Assembly (NCBI GenBank): GCA_015491935.1 | Contig: WGGB01000052.1 | Coordinates: 1-40,287 of the forward strand | Source: Alteromonadaceae bacterium | Lineage (GTDB): Bacteria; Pseudomonadota; Gammaproteobacteria; Enterobacterales; Alteromonadaceae | Length of the DNA stretch: 40,287 nucleotides | Direction: 5' to 3' | Shown: positions 8,659 through 18,400 of the stretch, piece by piece | Position numbering within the stretch: the first letter of the stretch is position 1 | Layout: each line of letters opens with the position of its first letter | Translations under genes and position numbers: made by a program | Notes under the pieces: model-generated | The model's database searches: none | What the model was told of the DNA's origin: nothing | Seen by the model: only the letters and a program-made list of their open reading frames with translations

Positions 8659-9383
8659 TAGCTTAACGATTTTTCTTGTAAGTTATTTAACATATTTTCA
8701 ACTAGTTGTGATGAATTAACCGACGCAGTTTCTAAATAAGCTTCAAAAGATGAAGGTGATTCTTTACCTGCAATATCTGACATTGAGCGAATAACCACAA
8801 AAGGAATATTAAATTGATGGCAAGTATGAGCAATAGCGGCACCTTCCATTTCAACAGCAGCCATGGTTGGAAAATTAGCACGAGCTTTCGCAATATCTGC
8901 ATCTGCGGTCATAAAGGTATCGCCAGTGGTGATTAAACCGACTAAGGTTTTAATTGAGTGATTAGTGTTTGCTGCCAATTGTTCAACACCTAATTTTGCG
9001 GCTTCAACCAAGGTCGGATGAGGAATATAAGCTGGCGGGTTAGCGGGTAATTGACCTATTTCATAGCCAAAAGCCGTTACATCAACATCGTGATAACGTA
9101 CTTCGCTGCTGATCACCACATCACCGACTTTTAGGCTTTGTTCAAAACCACCTGCCGATCCTGTATTCACGATATAATCAGGGTTAAACTTATCAATTAA
9201 TAATAAGGTTGCCAAAGCGGCTGCGACTTTACCTATACCTGATTGCACAATAACAACATCATTACCGTTAAGTTGACCTTGATAAAATTCAAATCCACCA
9301 TAATTGGATGTTTTAGCATTAGTTAATTTTGCTTTTAAAATGGCGACTTCTGGTTCCATAGCACCAATAATACCTGCTTTCAT
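8658..9383 (-). CDS. mtnN: 5'-methylthioadenosine/S-adenosylhomocysteine nucleosidase
   Basis: Cytoplasmic nucleosidase that removes adenine from methylthioadenosine, S-adenosylhomocysteine and 5'-deoxyadenosine, relieving product inhibition of SAM-dependent enzymes and feeding the activated methyl cycle. The 241-residue length is close to that of E. coli MtnN. Catalytic residues are visible: E12 in GIIGAMEPE, the [12 protein letters not shown] substrate-binding segment, and the aspartate of RSMSDIAG. A good ribosome binding site (AGAGAG) precedes the ATG. It is the first gene of a pair with the cobD-like gene, which overlaps it by one base. Confidence 0.97.
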   Translation of the reverse strand: MKAGIIGAMEPEVAILKAKLTNAKTSNYGGFEFYQGQLNGNDVVIVQSGIGKVAAALATLLLIDKFNPDYIVNTGSAGGFEQSLKVGDVVISSEVRYHDVDVTAFGYEIGQLPANPPAYIPHPTLVEAAKLGVEQLAANTNHSIKTLVGLITTGDTFMTADADIAKARANFPTMAAVEMEGAAIAHTCHQFNIPFVVIRSMSDIAGKESPSSFEAYLETASVNSSQLVENMLNNLQEKSLS

Positions 9384-9451
9384 ACTACTCTCTGCTTTGC
9401 TGTTATTTTTTTAGGATCAATATAGCTGCAATTATAGCGTATTTTTGACAT

Positions 9452-9490
9452 AAAAAAATGGCTTGACTATCAATAGATAACCAAGCCATT
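9452..9490 (-). terminator. Rho-independent terminator after the DUF2726 gene
   Basis: Stem AATGGCTTG/CAAGCCATT (9457-9465 and 9482-9490) with a loop that can pair further. On the minus strand it is followed by a run of seven T's. It ends transcription from the gene at 9519-10175 before mtnN. Confidence 0.88.
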
Positions 9491-9518
9491 CGTGTCGCTG
9501 CAATCAATAGCTTTTTAA

Positions 9519-10175
9519 TTAATGATGTAGTGCGGTTAATTGTTGTGCTTGTAATTTAGCCGCTAATGGATTTTGTTTTTGTGCACCCTGTCTAGTATTT
9601 GTTGCGGGTACAACACCCGTATTTTTTGAACGTGCCTTAACCAAAGGTGCAGGTAAAACTCGTCCTTTAAATTTAGGTGCTGGTGCAGGAGCGCCTAATA
9701 TACGATTATTGATGCAGTTTCTTATTTCCGTCAGCGTATAGCTACCTTTTACTTTTATACGTAAATGTGGAATATTAGCCGCTTCTAAAGCCCCACTAAC
9801 AAACCAATCTTTTTTCACTTTATAACCATTACCGTTTGTATCTACTAGATCAATGACACCCGCTAACTGCATAGTGTCACGATGACAAAGTACAAAATCG
9901 ACATATTTATTATTGGCATTATTTAAAGCCGTTTGGCAAGATTTTTCAGAAACACCTTGGCGAATAGTCATTAAATCGCCTAATTTGACGCGGTTAATAA
10001 CTCTAAATTGAGATCCAACCGCTTGCTCTAATAAACTTTGAAAGTTTTTTTCAGCAGCAGTAAATAATGTTGTTTTGCAATCAAAAGGAAAAGGGTAACG
10101 ATTCGTTGTTAAACGGTTTGCCATAACGGCGACAATAACAACTAAGGTTATTAAGCTAACAAGGATAAGTGACAT
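9519..10175 (-). CDS. DUF2726 domain protein with N-terminal membrane anchor
   Basis: Membrane-anchored protein of 218 residues. A hydrophobic helix spans about residues 2-19. A DUF2726 domain follows, visible as LFTAAEKNFQSLLEQAV, RVINRVKLGDLM, then NNKYVDFVLCHRDTMQLAGVIDLVD and a C-terminal IPHLRIKVKG. This layout recalls the restriction-endonuclease-like core, with the D-x-V...(I/V)D pattern, but the role of the family is unknown. The last 50 residues are Ala/Pro/Gln-rich and probably disordered. ATG at 10175 is preferred to ATG at 10190 because GGAG lies 6-7 bases upstream of the former and nothing supports the latter. It is transcribed alone and has its own terminator. Confidence 0.82.
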   Translation of the reverse strand: MSLILVSLITLVVIVAVMANRLTTNRYPFPFDCKTTLFTAAEKNFQSLLEQAVGSQFRVINRVKLGDLMTIRQGVSEKSCQTALNNANNKYVDFVLCHRDTMQLAGVIDLVDTNGNGYKVKKDWFVSGALEAANIPHLRIKVKGSYTLTEIRNCINNRILGAPAPAPKFKGRVLPAPLVKARSKNTGVVPATNTRQGAQKQNPLAAKLQAQQLTALHH

Positions 10176-10295
10176 AAAAATCTCCGGCATTTCAAATTCT
10201 TGACGCTTATTGCTAGTTTACGCAAAAACGTCTGATTATTGCTTGGTATTAACCAATTAAGCAGAATTTGTGCCAGAGAGTTTATTTTTCTTATT

Positions 10296-10329
10296 AGTGA
10301 TAATTATAAGTGAGTGATAGTTATAAGTA
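10296..10329. repeat. Two tandem 17-bp repeats
   Basis: AGTGATAATTATAAGTG (10296-10312) is followed immediately by AGTGATAGTTATAAGTA (10313-10329), with two mismatches. The pair sits just past the stop codon of the dUTPase gene. It may be simple slippage; no function is evident. Confidence 0.6.
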
Positions 10330-10333
10330 ATGG

Positions 10334-10969
10334 TTATTTGGGATAATTATTTTCCAAGGCTTGATATAAGTCTTGCTGAAAATTATCAGCGTTAGCGTCT
10401 AAAGTATTTACAACTTCAGCTAATACTTCATTATCTTCTTTTCCATGCCAAATTTTTATATAACTTCCTGATTTATAGCCATGATCTTGACGGAAAAAGT
10501 TTAAGGTGTTTTTGCCAACATATTGACGAAATAATTCATTTAAGTCCATATTGATTAAGCGCATACAATCACAAAAAGCATTAGCATTAAAGCTTTTATG
10601 AGTTACCGCAGATGAAGCTAATGCTTCTAAGGCTATTTTAAAGTCAGTTTCATCACTCCCTTGTGCTAATTGCTGTGTTAATTCTGTACTTATTTCATCA
10701 ACACTTGCCCCTGTCATTAAACGTAAACTTAAGCCAAAATGAAAAATATCGACTAATTCTAGTTGTACTTGAGGCACATCAATTTCTTGATGTTTCCACC
10801 ATTTCCAACCGTGATGATCAAGCATTTCGGCACACTCAACCCAAATGGCTCTATACCATTCATAATTATTTTCACGCCAAGTTTCGCTTACTTTAGAGTT
10901 CATCGCATCTTGCATAGCAAGCATTTGTTTTATTTGATGTTGTTGAATATTAATTGCAGTGTCACTCAT
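10334..10969 (-). CDS. Dimeric all-alpha dUTP diphosphatase
   Basis: Hydrolyses dUTP (and probably dUDP) to dUMP and so keeps uracil out of DNA. It belongs to the all-alpha NTP pyrophosphatase superfamily with MazG, not to the trimeric Dut family. The metal-binding motifs are visible: ECAE (E45, E48) in the first helix pair, and ELVD (E71, D74) in the second. The tryptophan-rich GWKWWKHQEID segment lies between them, as in dUTPase_2 proteins. Length is 211 residues. The gene is transcribed on its own, divergent from the AIM24-family gene across a 250-bp intergenic region in which I see no recognisable element. Confidence 0.9.
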   Translation of the reverse strand: MSDTAINIQQHQIKQMLAMQDAMNSKVSETWRENNYEWYRAIWVECAEMLDHHGWKWWKHQEIDVPQVQLELVDIFHFGLSLRLMTGASVDEISTELTQQLAQGSDETDFKIALEALASSAVTHKSFNANAFCDCMRLINMDLNELFRQYVGKNTLNFFRQDHGYKSGSYIKIWHGKEDNEVLAEVVNTLDANADNFQQDLYQALENNYPK

Positions 10970-11217
10970 AAAATTCTCTATTTTTAATTAACCAAAATTT
11001 ATTCTTTGCATAGTTTGCCTAAGGGGCTAAAGATAAACAAGTGAAAGATATTAAAACCTTTATAAATAAGGAAAAGTAATAAAACGAAATGTTAAACTAA
11101 TTTGATTAAATTTCTTTAAATTAACGATTTTAGTACTAGTATTTTAACTGTCTTTATATGATTATTGTTTTATGTATTCCCTTTTATTTAACTAACATTT
11201 GAGCAAAGGAAGAAAAA

Positions 11218-11979
11218 ATGCGTTGTCATGAAATAGACTATAAAATTATCGGTGAATCTATGCAAATGGTTGAAATTGAATTAGATCCAGGTGAAGCGGT
11301 GATTGCCGAAGCGGGGGCGATGAATTACATGGAAGAGGATATTAGTTTTGAAGCCAAAATGGGTGATGGTTCTAATGCTGAACAGGGGTTTATGGGAAAA
11401 TTATTTTCTGCTGGTAAGCGTATGTTAACTGGGACTTCATTATTTATGACTCACTTTACCCATGAAAATAGGCATGGATCTTATGGCAAAAAACATGTTG
11501 CTTTTGCTGCCCCTTTTCCGGGTACTGTTGTGCCAATTAACCTTGCAGAGCTTGGTGGAAGTATAACTTGTCAAAAGGATTCTTTTTTATGTGCAGCACT
11601 AGGAACAAAAATTGATATTGCCTTTAATAAACGTTTAGGTAGCGGTTTCTTTGGTGGTGAAGGCTTTATATTACAACATCTTGAAGGTGATGGTATGGCA
11701 TTTGTTCATGCGGGAGGTACGGTAATTGAAAAACAACTTAATGGCGAAACGCTACGTTTAGACACTGGCTGTTTAGTGGCTTTTAGCGAGGGGATCGATT
11801 ATTCAATTGAAATGACTAAAGGTTTAAAAAGTATGTTTTTTGGTGGTGAAGGTTTGTTTTTAGCAACATTAAGTGGTCATGGTAAAGTGTGGATACAATC
11901 ACTGCCGTTTTCTCGTTTAGCTGATCGTGTACTTGAACACGCGCCTAAGGCTGGCGGTAATTTTCAAGGCGAGCAATAG
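11218..11979 (+). CDS. AIM24/TIGR00266-family protein
   Basis: Cytoplasmic beta-rich protein of 253 residues matching the AIM24 (TIGR00266) family, named after a yeast mitochondrial protein. Typical segments are [20 protein letters not shown] near the start, [40 protein letters not shown], and glycine-rich [19 protein letters not shown] and [20 protein letters not shown]. The bacterial function is not known. An AAGGAAG ribosome binding site lies just upstream of the ATG. It forms a single-gene unit with a terminator shared with the convergent DUF2750 gene. Confidence 0.88.
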   Translation: MRCHEIDYKIIGESMQMVEIELDPGEAVIAEAGAMNYMEEDISFEAKMGDGSNAEQGFMGKLFSAGKRMLTGTSLFMTHFTHENRHGSYGKKHVAFAAPFPGTVVPINLAELGGSITCQKDSFLCAALGTKIDIAFNKRLGSGFFGGEGFILQHLEGDGMAFVHAGGTVIEKQLNGETLRLDTGCLVAFSEGIDYSIEMTKGLKSMFFGGEGLFLATLSGHGKVWIQSLPFSRLADRVLEHAPKAGGNFQGEQ

Positions 11980-11991
11980 AGTTAGCCTTAT

Positions 11992-12037
11992 AAAAAAGAT
12001 TGATACTCATTGCTTAGTGCTTAGTTCAATCTTTTTT
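11992..12037. terminator. Bidirectional terminator overlapping a stop codon
   Basis: A perfect 12-bp inverted repeat AAAAAAGATTGA / TCAATCTTTTTT (11992-12003 and 12026-12037) lies between the AIM24-family gene and the convergent DUF2750 gene. Its right arm contains the last codons and stop of the DUF2750 gene. The A/T-run ends let it act in both directions. Confidence 0.85.
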
Positions 12038-12430
12038 ATTGTTGCGCTGTTGTTTTTGTTTCGTTTTCAGTTCAAATTCAAATTCATCGGCAAACAACAC
12101 TAATCCTTCTTGCTGTTGACTTGGAAAAGCAACGATTGATAATTCATCATCGAGCAATCCCGTTGTCCATCGACTAAACCATGTTTTTAAATCAATCGCT
12201 TGTGCTTGGCAGTTTTGCCAATCTCCATTAATCCATGTTTGTGCAAATTCTTTATTCGGCCATACTGGTACACAGTCTTCATCATCAGTATTAAGCATCA
12301 TACAACCATGTTCATCGGTTAAAACCCATATTTCATTATGTTTGATAACTTGTTCTAAAAGATATTTTAAGCGTTTGTTTTCATCGTATTTTTCTATTTT
12401 TAGTAATTCAGCGGAAGGTGTTGTTGGCAT
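12026..12430 (-). CDS. DUF2750 protein
   Basis: Cytoplasmic acidic protein of 134 residues of the DUF2750 family, of unknown function. Recognisable parts are NKRLKYLLEQVIKHNEIWVL (about 19-38), the VPVWPNKEFAQTWINGDW segment and the C-terminal GLVLFADEFEFEL. The C-terminus is a lysine/glutamine-rich tail encoded within the terminator stem. It begins only 8 bases after the upstream solute-binding-like gene, so the two are co-transcribed. Confidence 0.82.
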   Translation of the reverse strand: MPTTPSAELLKIEKYDENKRLKYLLEQVIKHNEIWVLTDEHGCMMLNTDDEDCVPVWPNKEFAQTWINGDWQNCQAQAIDLKTWFSRWTTGLLDDELSIVAFPSQQQEGLVLFADEFEFELKTKQKQQRNNKKD

Positions 12431-12438
12431 ACTTAAAC

Positions 12439-13131
12439 CTAATTATGTTTGTTCATGCTTTTATTAATTATAGCCATTAATTGTTTAGCTTGAGGGTGCT
12501 GTTTAGATATTATCAAATATACAGGATTTTTTAATAAAATATCAAAAGTTAACGTTGAAGCTATTCGTTTTTTGGGTTGATCATAAATCAAAAAATAAGG
12601 GAGTTTATGAGCTTTAATAAGGCGCTCACCTTGAGTAAAATCTTTAACATCATAACGATTTTTTTGTTGTAAGTCTTTAGTTAAGTTATTAAATAAAAAG
12701 GTAGTTTCTTTTAAGGTGGCAAAAGGTTGTTTGTTCAGTTGTGTAATTTGACTGATAGGTGGTGTGTTTTCTAGCCGTAATACGCCTAATGTAATGGTAT
12801 AGATAGGGCGTTGACTCACAATAAATTTTTTATAAATCTTAGCATCAGGTGATATAACACTGGCGAAATCGACGCTACCTTGATGAAGTAAATTAACCCC
12901 TCTTTTTATTGAATAATACTGAAAATTAACGAATAAATTAGCATGAGAAAAAATCTTTTTTAGGTGTTCTATACCAAGGCCTGCAGCTTGGTTGTTAGTA
13001 TCAATATATTCATAAGGTGGTAGGTGTGAATAAAAATAACTAATTTGATTATTTTGAGCTTGAGTAGAAAAAATAATCAAATAAAAGCTAAACACAAAAG
13101 TGATTATTATTTTTGGAAAAATTACATTCAT
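12439..13131 (-). CDS. Periplasmic solute-binding-like protein (SBP_bac_3 type)
   Basis: Exported protein of 230 residues. A signal peptide (about residues 1-25, ending FSTQA) is followed by a fold like family 3 periplasmic binding proteins: YFYSHLPPYEYID and AAGLGIEHLKKIF near the start, GSVDFASVISPD in the middle, and VYLIISKQHPQAKQLMAIIN near the end. Stand-alone proteins of this kind are common in Alteromonadales and lack transporter partners. No permease or ATPase gene lies nearby, so a transport role cannot be assumed; ligand unknown. It is followed by the DUF2750 gene with an 8-base gap. Confidence 0.72.
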   Translation of the reverse strand: MNVIFPKIIITFVFSFYLIIFSTQAQNNQISYFYSHLPPYEYIDTNNQAAGLGIEHLKKIFSHANLFVNFQYYSIKRGVNLLHQGSVDFASVISPDAKIYKKFIVSQRPIYTITLGVLRLENTPPISQITQLNKQPFATLKETTFLFNNLTKDLQQKNRYDVKDFTQGERLIKAHKLPYFLIYDQPKKRIASTLTFDILLKNPVYLIISKQHPQAKQLMAIINKSMNKHN

Positions 13132-13168
13132 ATAAAGCCTTAACTCGTTAATCTATTAGAAGTTTATA

Positions 13169-13645
13169 TCATTCGACAAAAATTTCCATTTCTTCACCTA
13201 TTTTTTTACGCATTTCCATTAAGTTAATTGCCGTTTGATGTTGTTGTTTATCTTTGTCTGTTTTTGGTGTCCAAGTTGGTATTTCGACTTTTTGGCCATT
13301 TTCGTCCATGGCAACCATGATCACAATGCAGTGGGTTGTTAAACGGCGATTAAGAGATTTAGGGTCGCAGGCAACAACTTCAAGGGCAATATGCATGGAT
13401 GATTTTCCCGTATAGATCACTTTTGCTTCAACTTCGACTAAACTACCCACATGAATAGGGGCAACAAAACGAATGCCACCTGCATAAGCGGTTACACAAT
13501 ATTTACCACTCCAACCAGCAGCGCAAGCATAAGCGGCTAAATCGATCCATTTCATTACCGCGCCACCGTGGACTTTACCGCCAAAGTTAACGTCTTGTGG
13601 TTCAGCTAAAAAGCGTAAGGTGATATCGCGTTGTGGTTTGTTCAT
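13169..13645 (-). CDS. Acyl-CoA thioesterase (hotdog fold)
   Basis: Hydrolyses acyl-CoA to free fatty acid and CoA. The 158 residues form a single hotdog domain. The active-site helix is VHGGAVMKWIDLAAYACA (residues 26-43) with the catalytic aspartate in WID, and a CVTAYAGGIRFVAPIHVGS strand segment follows, as in YciA/ACOT7-type thioesterases. The C-terminal 40 residues are a charged helix. Chain-length preference cannot be read from sequence. The gene stands just upstream of the solute-binding-like gene on the same strand (37-bp gap) and may be part of that unit. Confidence 0.88.
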   Translation of the reverse strand: MNKPQRDITLRFLAEPQDVNFGGKVHGGAVMKWIDLAAYACAAGWSGKYCVTAYAGGIRFVAPIHVGSLVEVEAKVIYTGKSSMHIALEVVACDPKSLNRRLTTHCIVIMVAMDENGQKVEIPTWTPKTDKDKQQHQTAINLMEMRKKIGEEMEIFVE

Positions 13646-13702
13646 GAAAGTACCTGTGTTTAGTGACGATTTAGTTTATTGTTTAAGATTATTATTCTAG
13701 AC

Positions 13703-13718
13703 CCTGAGCTTCGTCAGG
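13703..13718. repeat. Small CCTGA...TCAGG hairpin
   Basis: CCTGA-GCTTCG-TCAGG forms a 5-bp stem with a 6-base loop upstream of the thioesterase gene. It resembles the common bacterial TCCTGA..TCAGGA intergenic repeats and opens a repeat-rich gap (13646-13934). Confidence 0.4.
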
Positions 13719-13742
13719 ATGAGATATATTTAACAATACAAT

Positions 13743-13765
13743 AAAAAAGCAGCTAAAGCTGCTTT
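13743..13765 (-). terminator. Rho-independent terminator, probably of gltBD
   Basis: AAAGCAGCT-AA-AGCTGCTTT gives a 9-bp stem (13746-13765), followed on the minus strand by T's. It lies 170 bp beyond the gltD stop codon, after the repeat cluster, and would end the gltB-gltD transcript. Confidence 0.82.
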
Positions 13766-13783
13766 AAAAATAAATTATTGCTT

Positions 13784-13927
13784 TGTAGAGCGCCCCAAGA
13801 TCCCGAGGCGCGACATAAGCAATTTCAAATTGTCGCAGAAACGAAATTTACCATTGTCGCAGCAAGCTACGACCTACAATGAATTAATATTTTTGTAGGT
13901 CGCCCCGAGCGCAGCGAGGCTCGACAT
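13784..13927. repeat. Cluster of TGTAGGTCG...CGACA palindromic repeats
   Basis: Two direct copies of a 33-34-base unit are visible: copy A at 13784-13816 (TGTAGAGCGCCCC ... GGCGCGACAT) and copy B at 13894-13927 (TGTAGGTCGCCCC ... GGCTCGACAT). Between them lies a shorter inverted copy at about 13855-13878 that reads, on the minus strand, TGTAGGTCG...TGCGAC. A partial ATTGTCGCAG unit occurs at about 13829-13838 and again at 13853. The inverted copy and copy B can pair through CGACCTACAA/TTGTAGGTCG. GC content is far higher than in the surroundings. This looks like a REP/BIME-type cluster between gltD and its terminator. Confidence 0.65.
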
Positions 13928-13934
13928 GAACGGT

Positions 13935-15392
<1,458 letters not shown>

Positions 15393-15409
15393 CTATCTAC
15401 TTGTATTGA

Positions 15410-18400
15410 CTATTGCGCTTGCACACGCAGTTCGGCTGACGAACGGCTATGATGACCCAATAAGGTTTTAACATCGGTAGCAGTTGGTTTTATTAACTTA
15501 AATAGCGGCGCAAAATCGTCAAAATTAGCTAAAATTTCGCTCGCGCGTGGGCTGTCGGTTTCTGCTAAATGCTTACTAATAATGCCGCGCAAATGCTCTT
15601 GATGAATCGTTAAATTTTCAATATCGAGCATTTCGATCGACTCGGTATTTAAGCGTGTGTCTAAATCGCCTGCTTCATCAAGTACGTAAGCAAAACCACC
15701 TGTCATACCTGCACCAAAGTTAACACCAATTTCACCTAAAATAGTGACAATACCACCTGTCATGTATTCACAAGCGTGATCGCCAGTGCCTTCAATAACT
15801 GCATTACAACCAGAGTTACGCACGGCAAAACGCTCACCCGCACGACCACAAGCATAGAGTTTTCCGCCTGTAGCGCCATATAAACAAGTGTTACCCATGA
15901 TCATGGTTTTATGACAAACATACTCAACACCTTTCGGCGGCTTAATGGTAATTTTACCGCCTGCCATGCCTTTACCTACGTAATCGTTGGCATCGCCCGT
16001 TAGGATCATATTTAAACCACCCGCATTCCAAACCCCAAAACTTTGTCCAGCAGTGCCTGATAAATGCAGGGTAATAGGATCGCCTGCCATACCATTGTTG
16101 CCATGATGCAGCGCAATTTCACCTGAAAGCGAGGCGCCGATTGAACGATTTGTATTTTGAATACTAAAACGATACTCACCGCCAGTGCTGTGTGCTACCG
16201 CATCACGCGTTGCGGCAACAATTTCTTGATTGAGCTTACCTTCATCAAACGGCACGTTGTTTTCGGTTTTATATAGTGCAGTATTATCGCCAGCAACCAC
16301 AGGAGCAATAATTGGTGATAAGTCTAATTTTTGTTGCTTGGCACTGATGCCTTTTAATGGCACTAATAAATCAGTACGACCAATTAACTCAGTTAAGCTA
16401 GCCACGCCAAGTTTCGCCATGATCTCACGGACATCATTGGCAATAAATTTAAAGTAATTCATTACTTGATCAGGTAAGCCTTTAAAGAATTTTTCACGCA
16501 ATACGTCATCTTGTGTTGCGACACCCGTCGCACAGTTATTTAAATGACAAATACGTAAAAATTTACAACCTAAAGCCACCATAGGAGCAGTACCAAAACC
16601 GAAGCTTTCAGCCCCTAAAATAGCTGCTTTAACAATATCAACACCTGTTTTTAAACCGCCATCAACCTGTAAACGTACTTTATGGCGTAAGCCATTAGTG
16701 ACCAATGATTGATGGGCCTCGGCTAGGCCTAATTCCCACGGACACCCCGCGTGTTTTACCGAAGTTAATGGACTGGCTGCCGTGCCGCCATCGTAACCCG
16801 AAATGGTAATAAAATCGGCATAGGCTTTAGCCACGCCCGAGGCGATAGTGCCTACACCTGGCCCTGAGACTAATTTAACTGAAATGACGGCTTTGGGATT
16901 GACTTGTTTTAAATCGAAAATGAGCTGTGCTAAATCTTCAATCGAATAAATGTCGTGATGTGGCGGCGGTGAAATAAGCGTAACACCAGGTACCGAAAAG
17001 CGTAATTTAGCGATAAGGGGGGAAACTTTATCACCCGGTAATTGCCCGCCTTCTCCGGGTTTTGCTCCTTGCGCTACTTTAATTTGTAGCACGTCAGCAT
17101 TGACTAAATAGTGTGGCGTTACGCCAAAACGACCTGAGGCAATTTGCTTAATACGTGAATTTTTAACGGTACCAAAACGGCGCTCGTCTTCACCACCTTC
17201 ACCTGAATTTGAATAGCCGCCTAAGCGGTTCATCGCAATAGCCAGAGCTTCGTGAGCTTCTGGGCTAAGCGCGCCAATTGACATTGCAGCAGAGTCAAAG
17301 CGTTTAAATAGTTCGCTATCGGCTTCTACTTGCTCAAGTGCAATAGCTTTTACCTCTTCTTTAAAGCTCAACATATCGCGTAAAGTGGCGATAGGGCGTT
17401 CGTTCACTTCTTTGGCAAATTGTTTATAGTCAGCATAATTTCCTGTTTGTACCGCACGCTGTAAATAGTTGACGACGTTGGGATTAAAGGCATGATATTC
17501 ACCGCCATGAACATATTTAAGTAAACCACCATGATTTATTTTTTGATGGCTTAAAAATGCACGACGAGCAAGGTTGATATTGTCTTGTTCAATATCACTA
17601 AAATCAGCGCCTTTAATACGACTGGGTAAATCAGGAAAACAAGTTTCCATGATCTCTTCACCTAAACCGATGATCTCAAATAGCCCTGCGCAGCGATAAC
17701 TGGCAATGGTAGAAATACCCATTTTTGAAAGTATTTTTAATAAGCCTTTGTTAATACCATTACGATAGTTTTCTACCGCTTGGCGCGGTGTTAAAGATAT
17801 TTGCCCTTGCTCAACGAGTTGCTCAATAGTTTCATAAGCCATGTAAGGATAAATAGCAGTGGCTCCTAATCCTAATAACACCGCATATTGATGTGAATCG
17901 CGTGCGGCAGCGGTTTCAACAATAATATTAGAGTCACAACGAAGCTGTTGATCAACCAAACGTTTTTGTACTGCGCCTACTGCCATTGCGGCAGGAATAG
18001 GCAGTAAATCTTGACGAATTTGGCGATCAGACAACACTAAAATAACCGTGTGCTTATTGCGTACTAATGCTTCGGCTTCGTCACATAAGCGTAAAACAGC
18101 CGCTTTTAAACCTTCTTTAGGCTCATAATTAAGCGATAACGTATCACTGCGATAGTGCTGAGGATCGAGTTCGCGTAATTGTTTTAAGTCTGTGTACATT
18201 AAAATTGGCGTAGTAAAGGTGATACGATCGGCATGGCCTGTGGTTTCATTAAATACGTTTTGTTCACGACCTATACTAGTGGCGAGTGACATCACATAAC
18301 GCTCGCGCAGTGGATCTATTGGCGGATTGGTAACTTGCGCAAATTGCTGGCGAAAATAATCAAACAAGATGCGTGGTTGACTGGAAAGTACCGCCATTGG

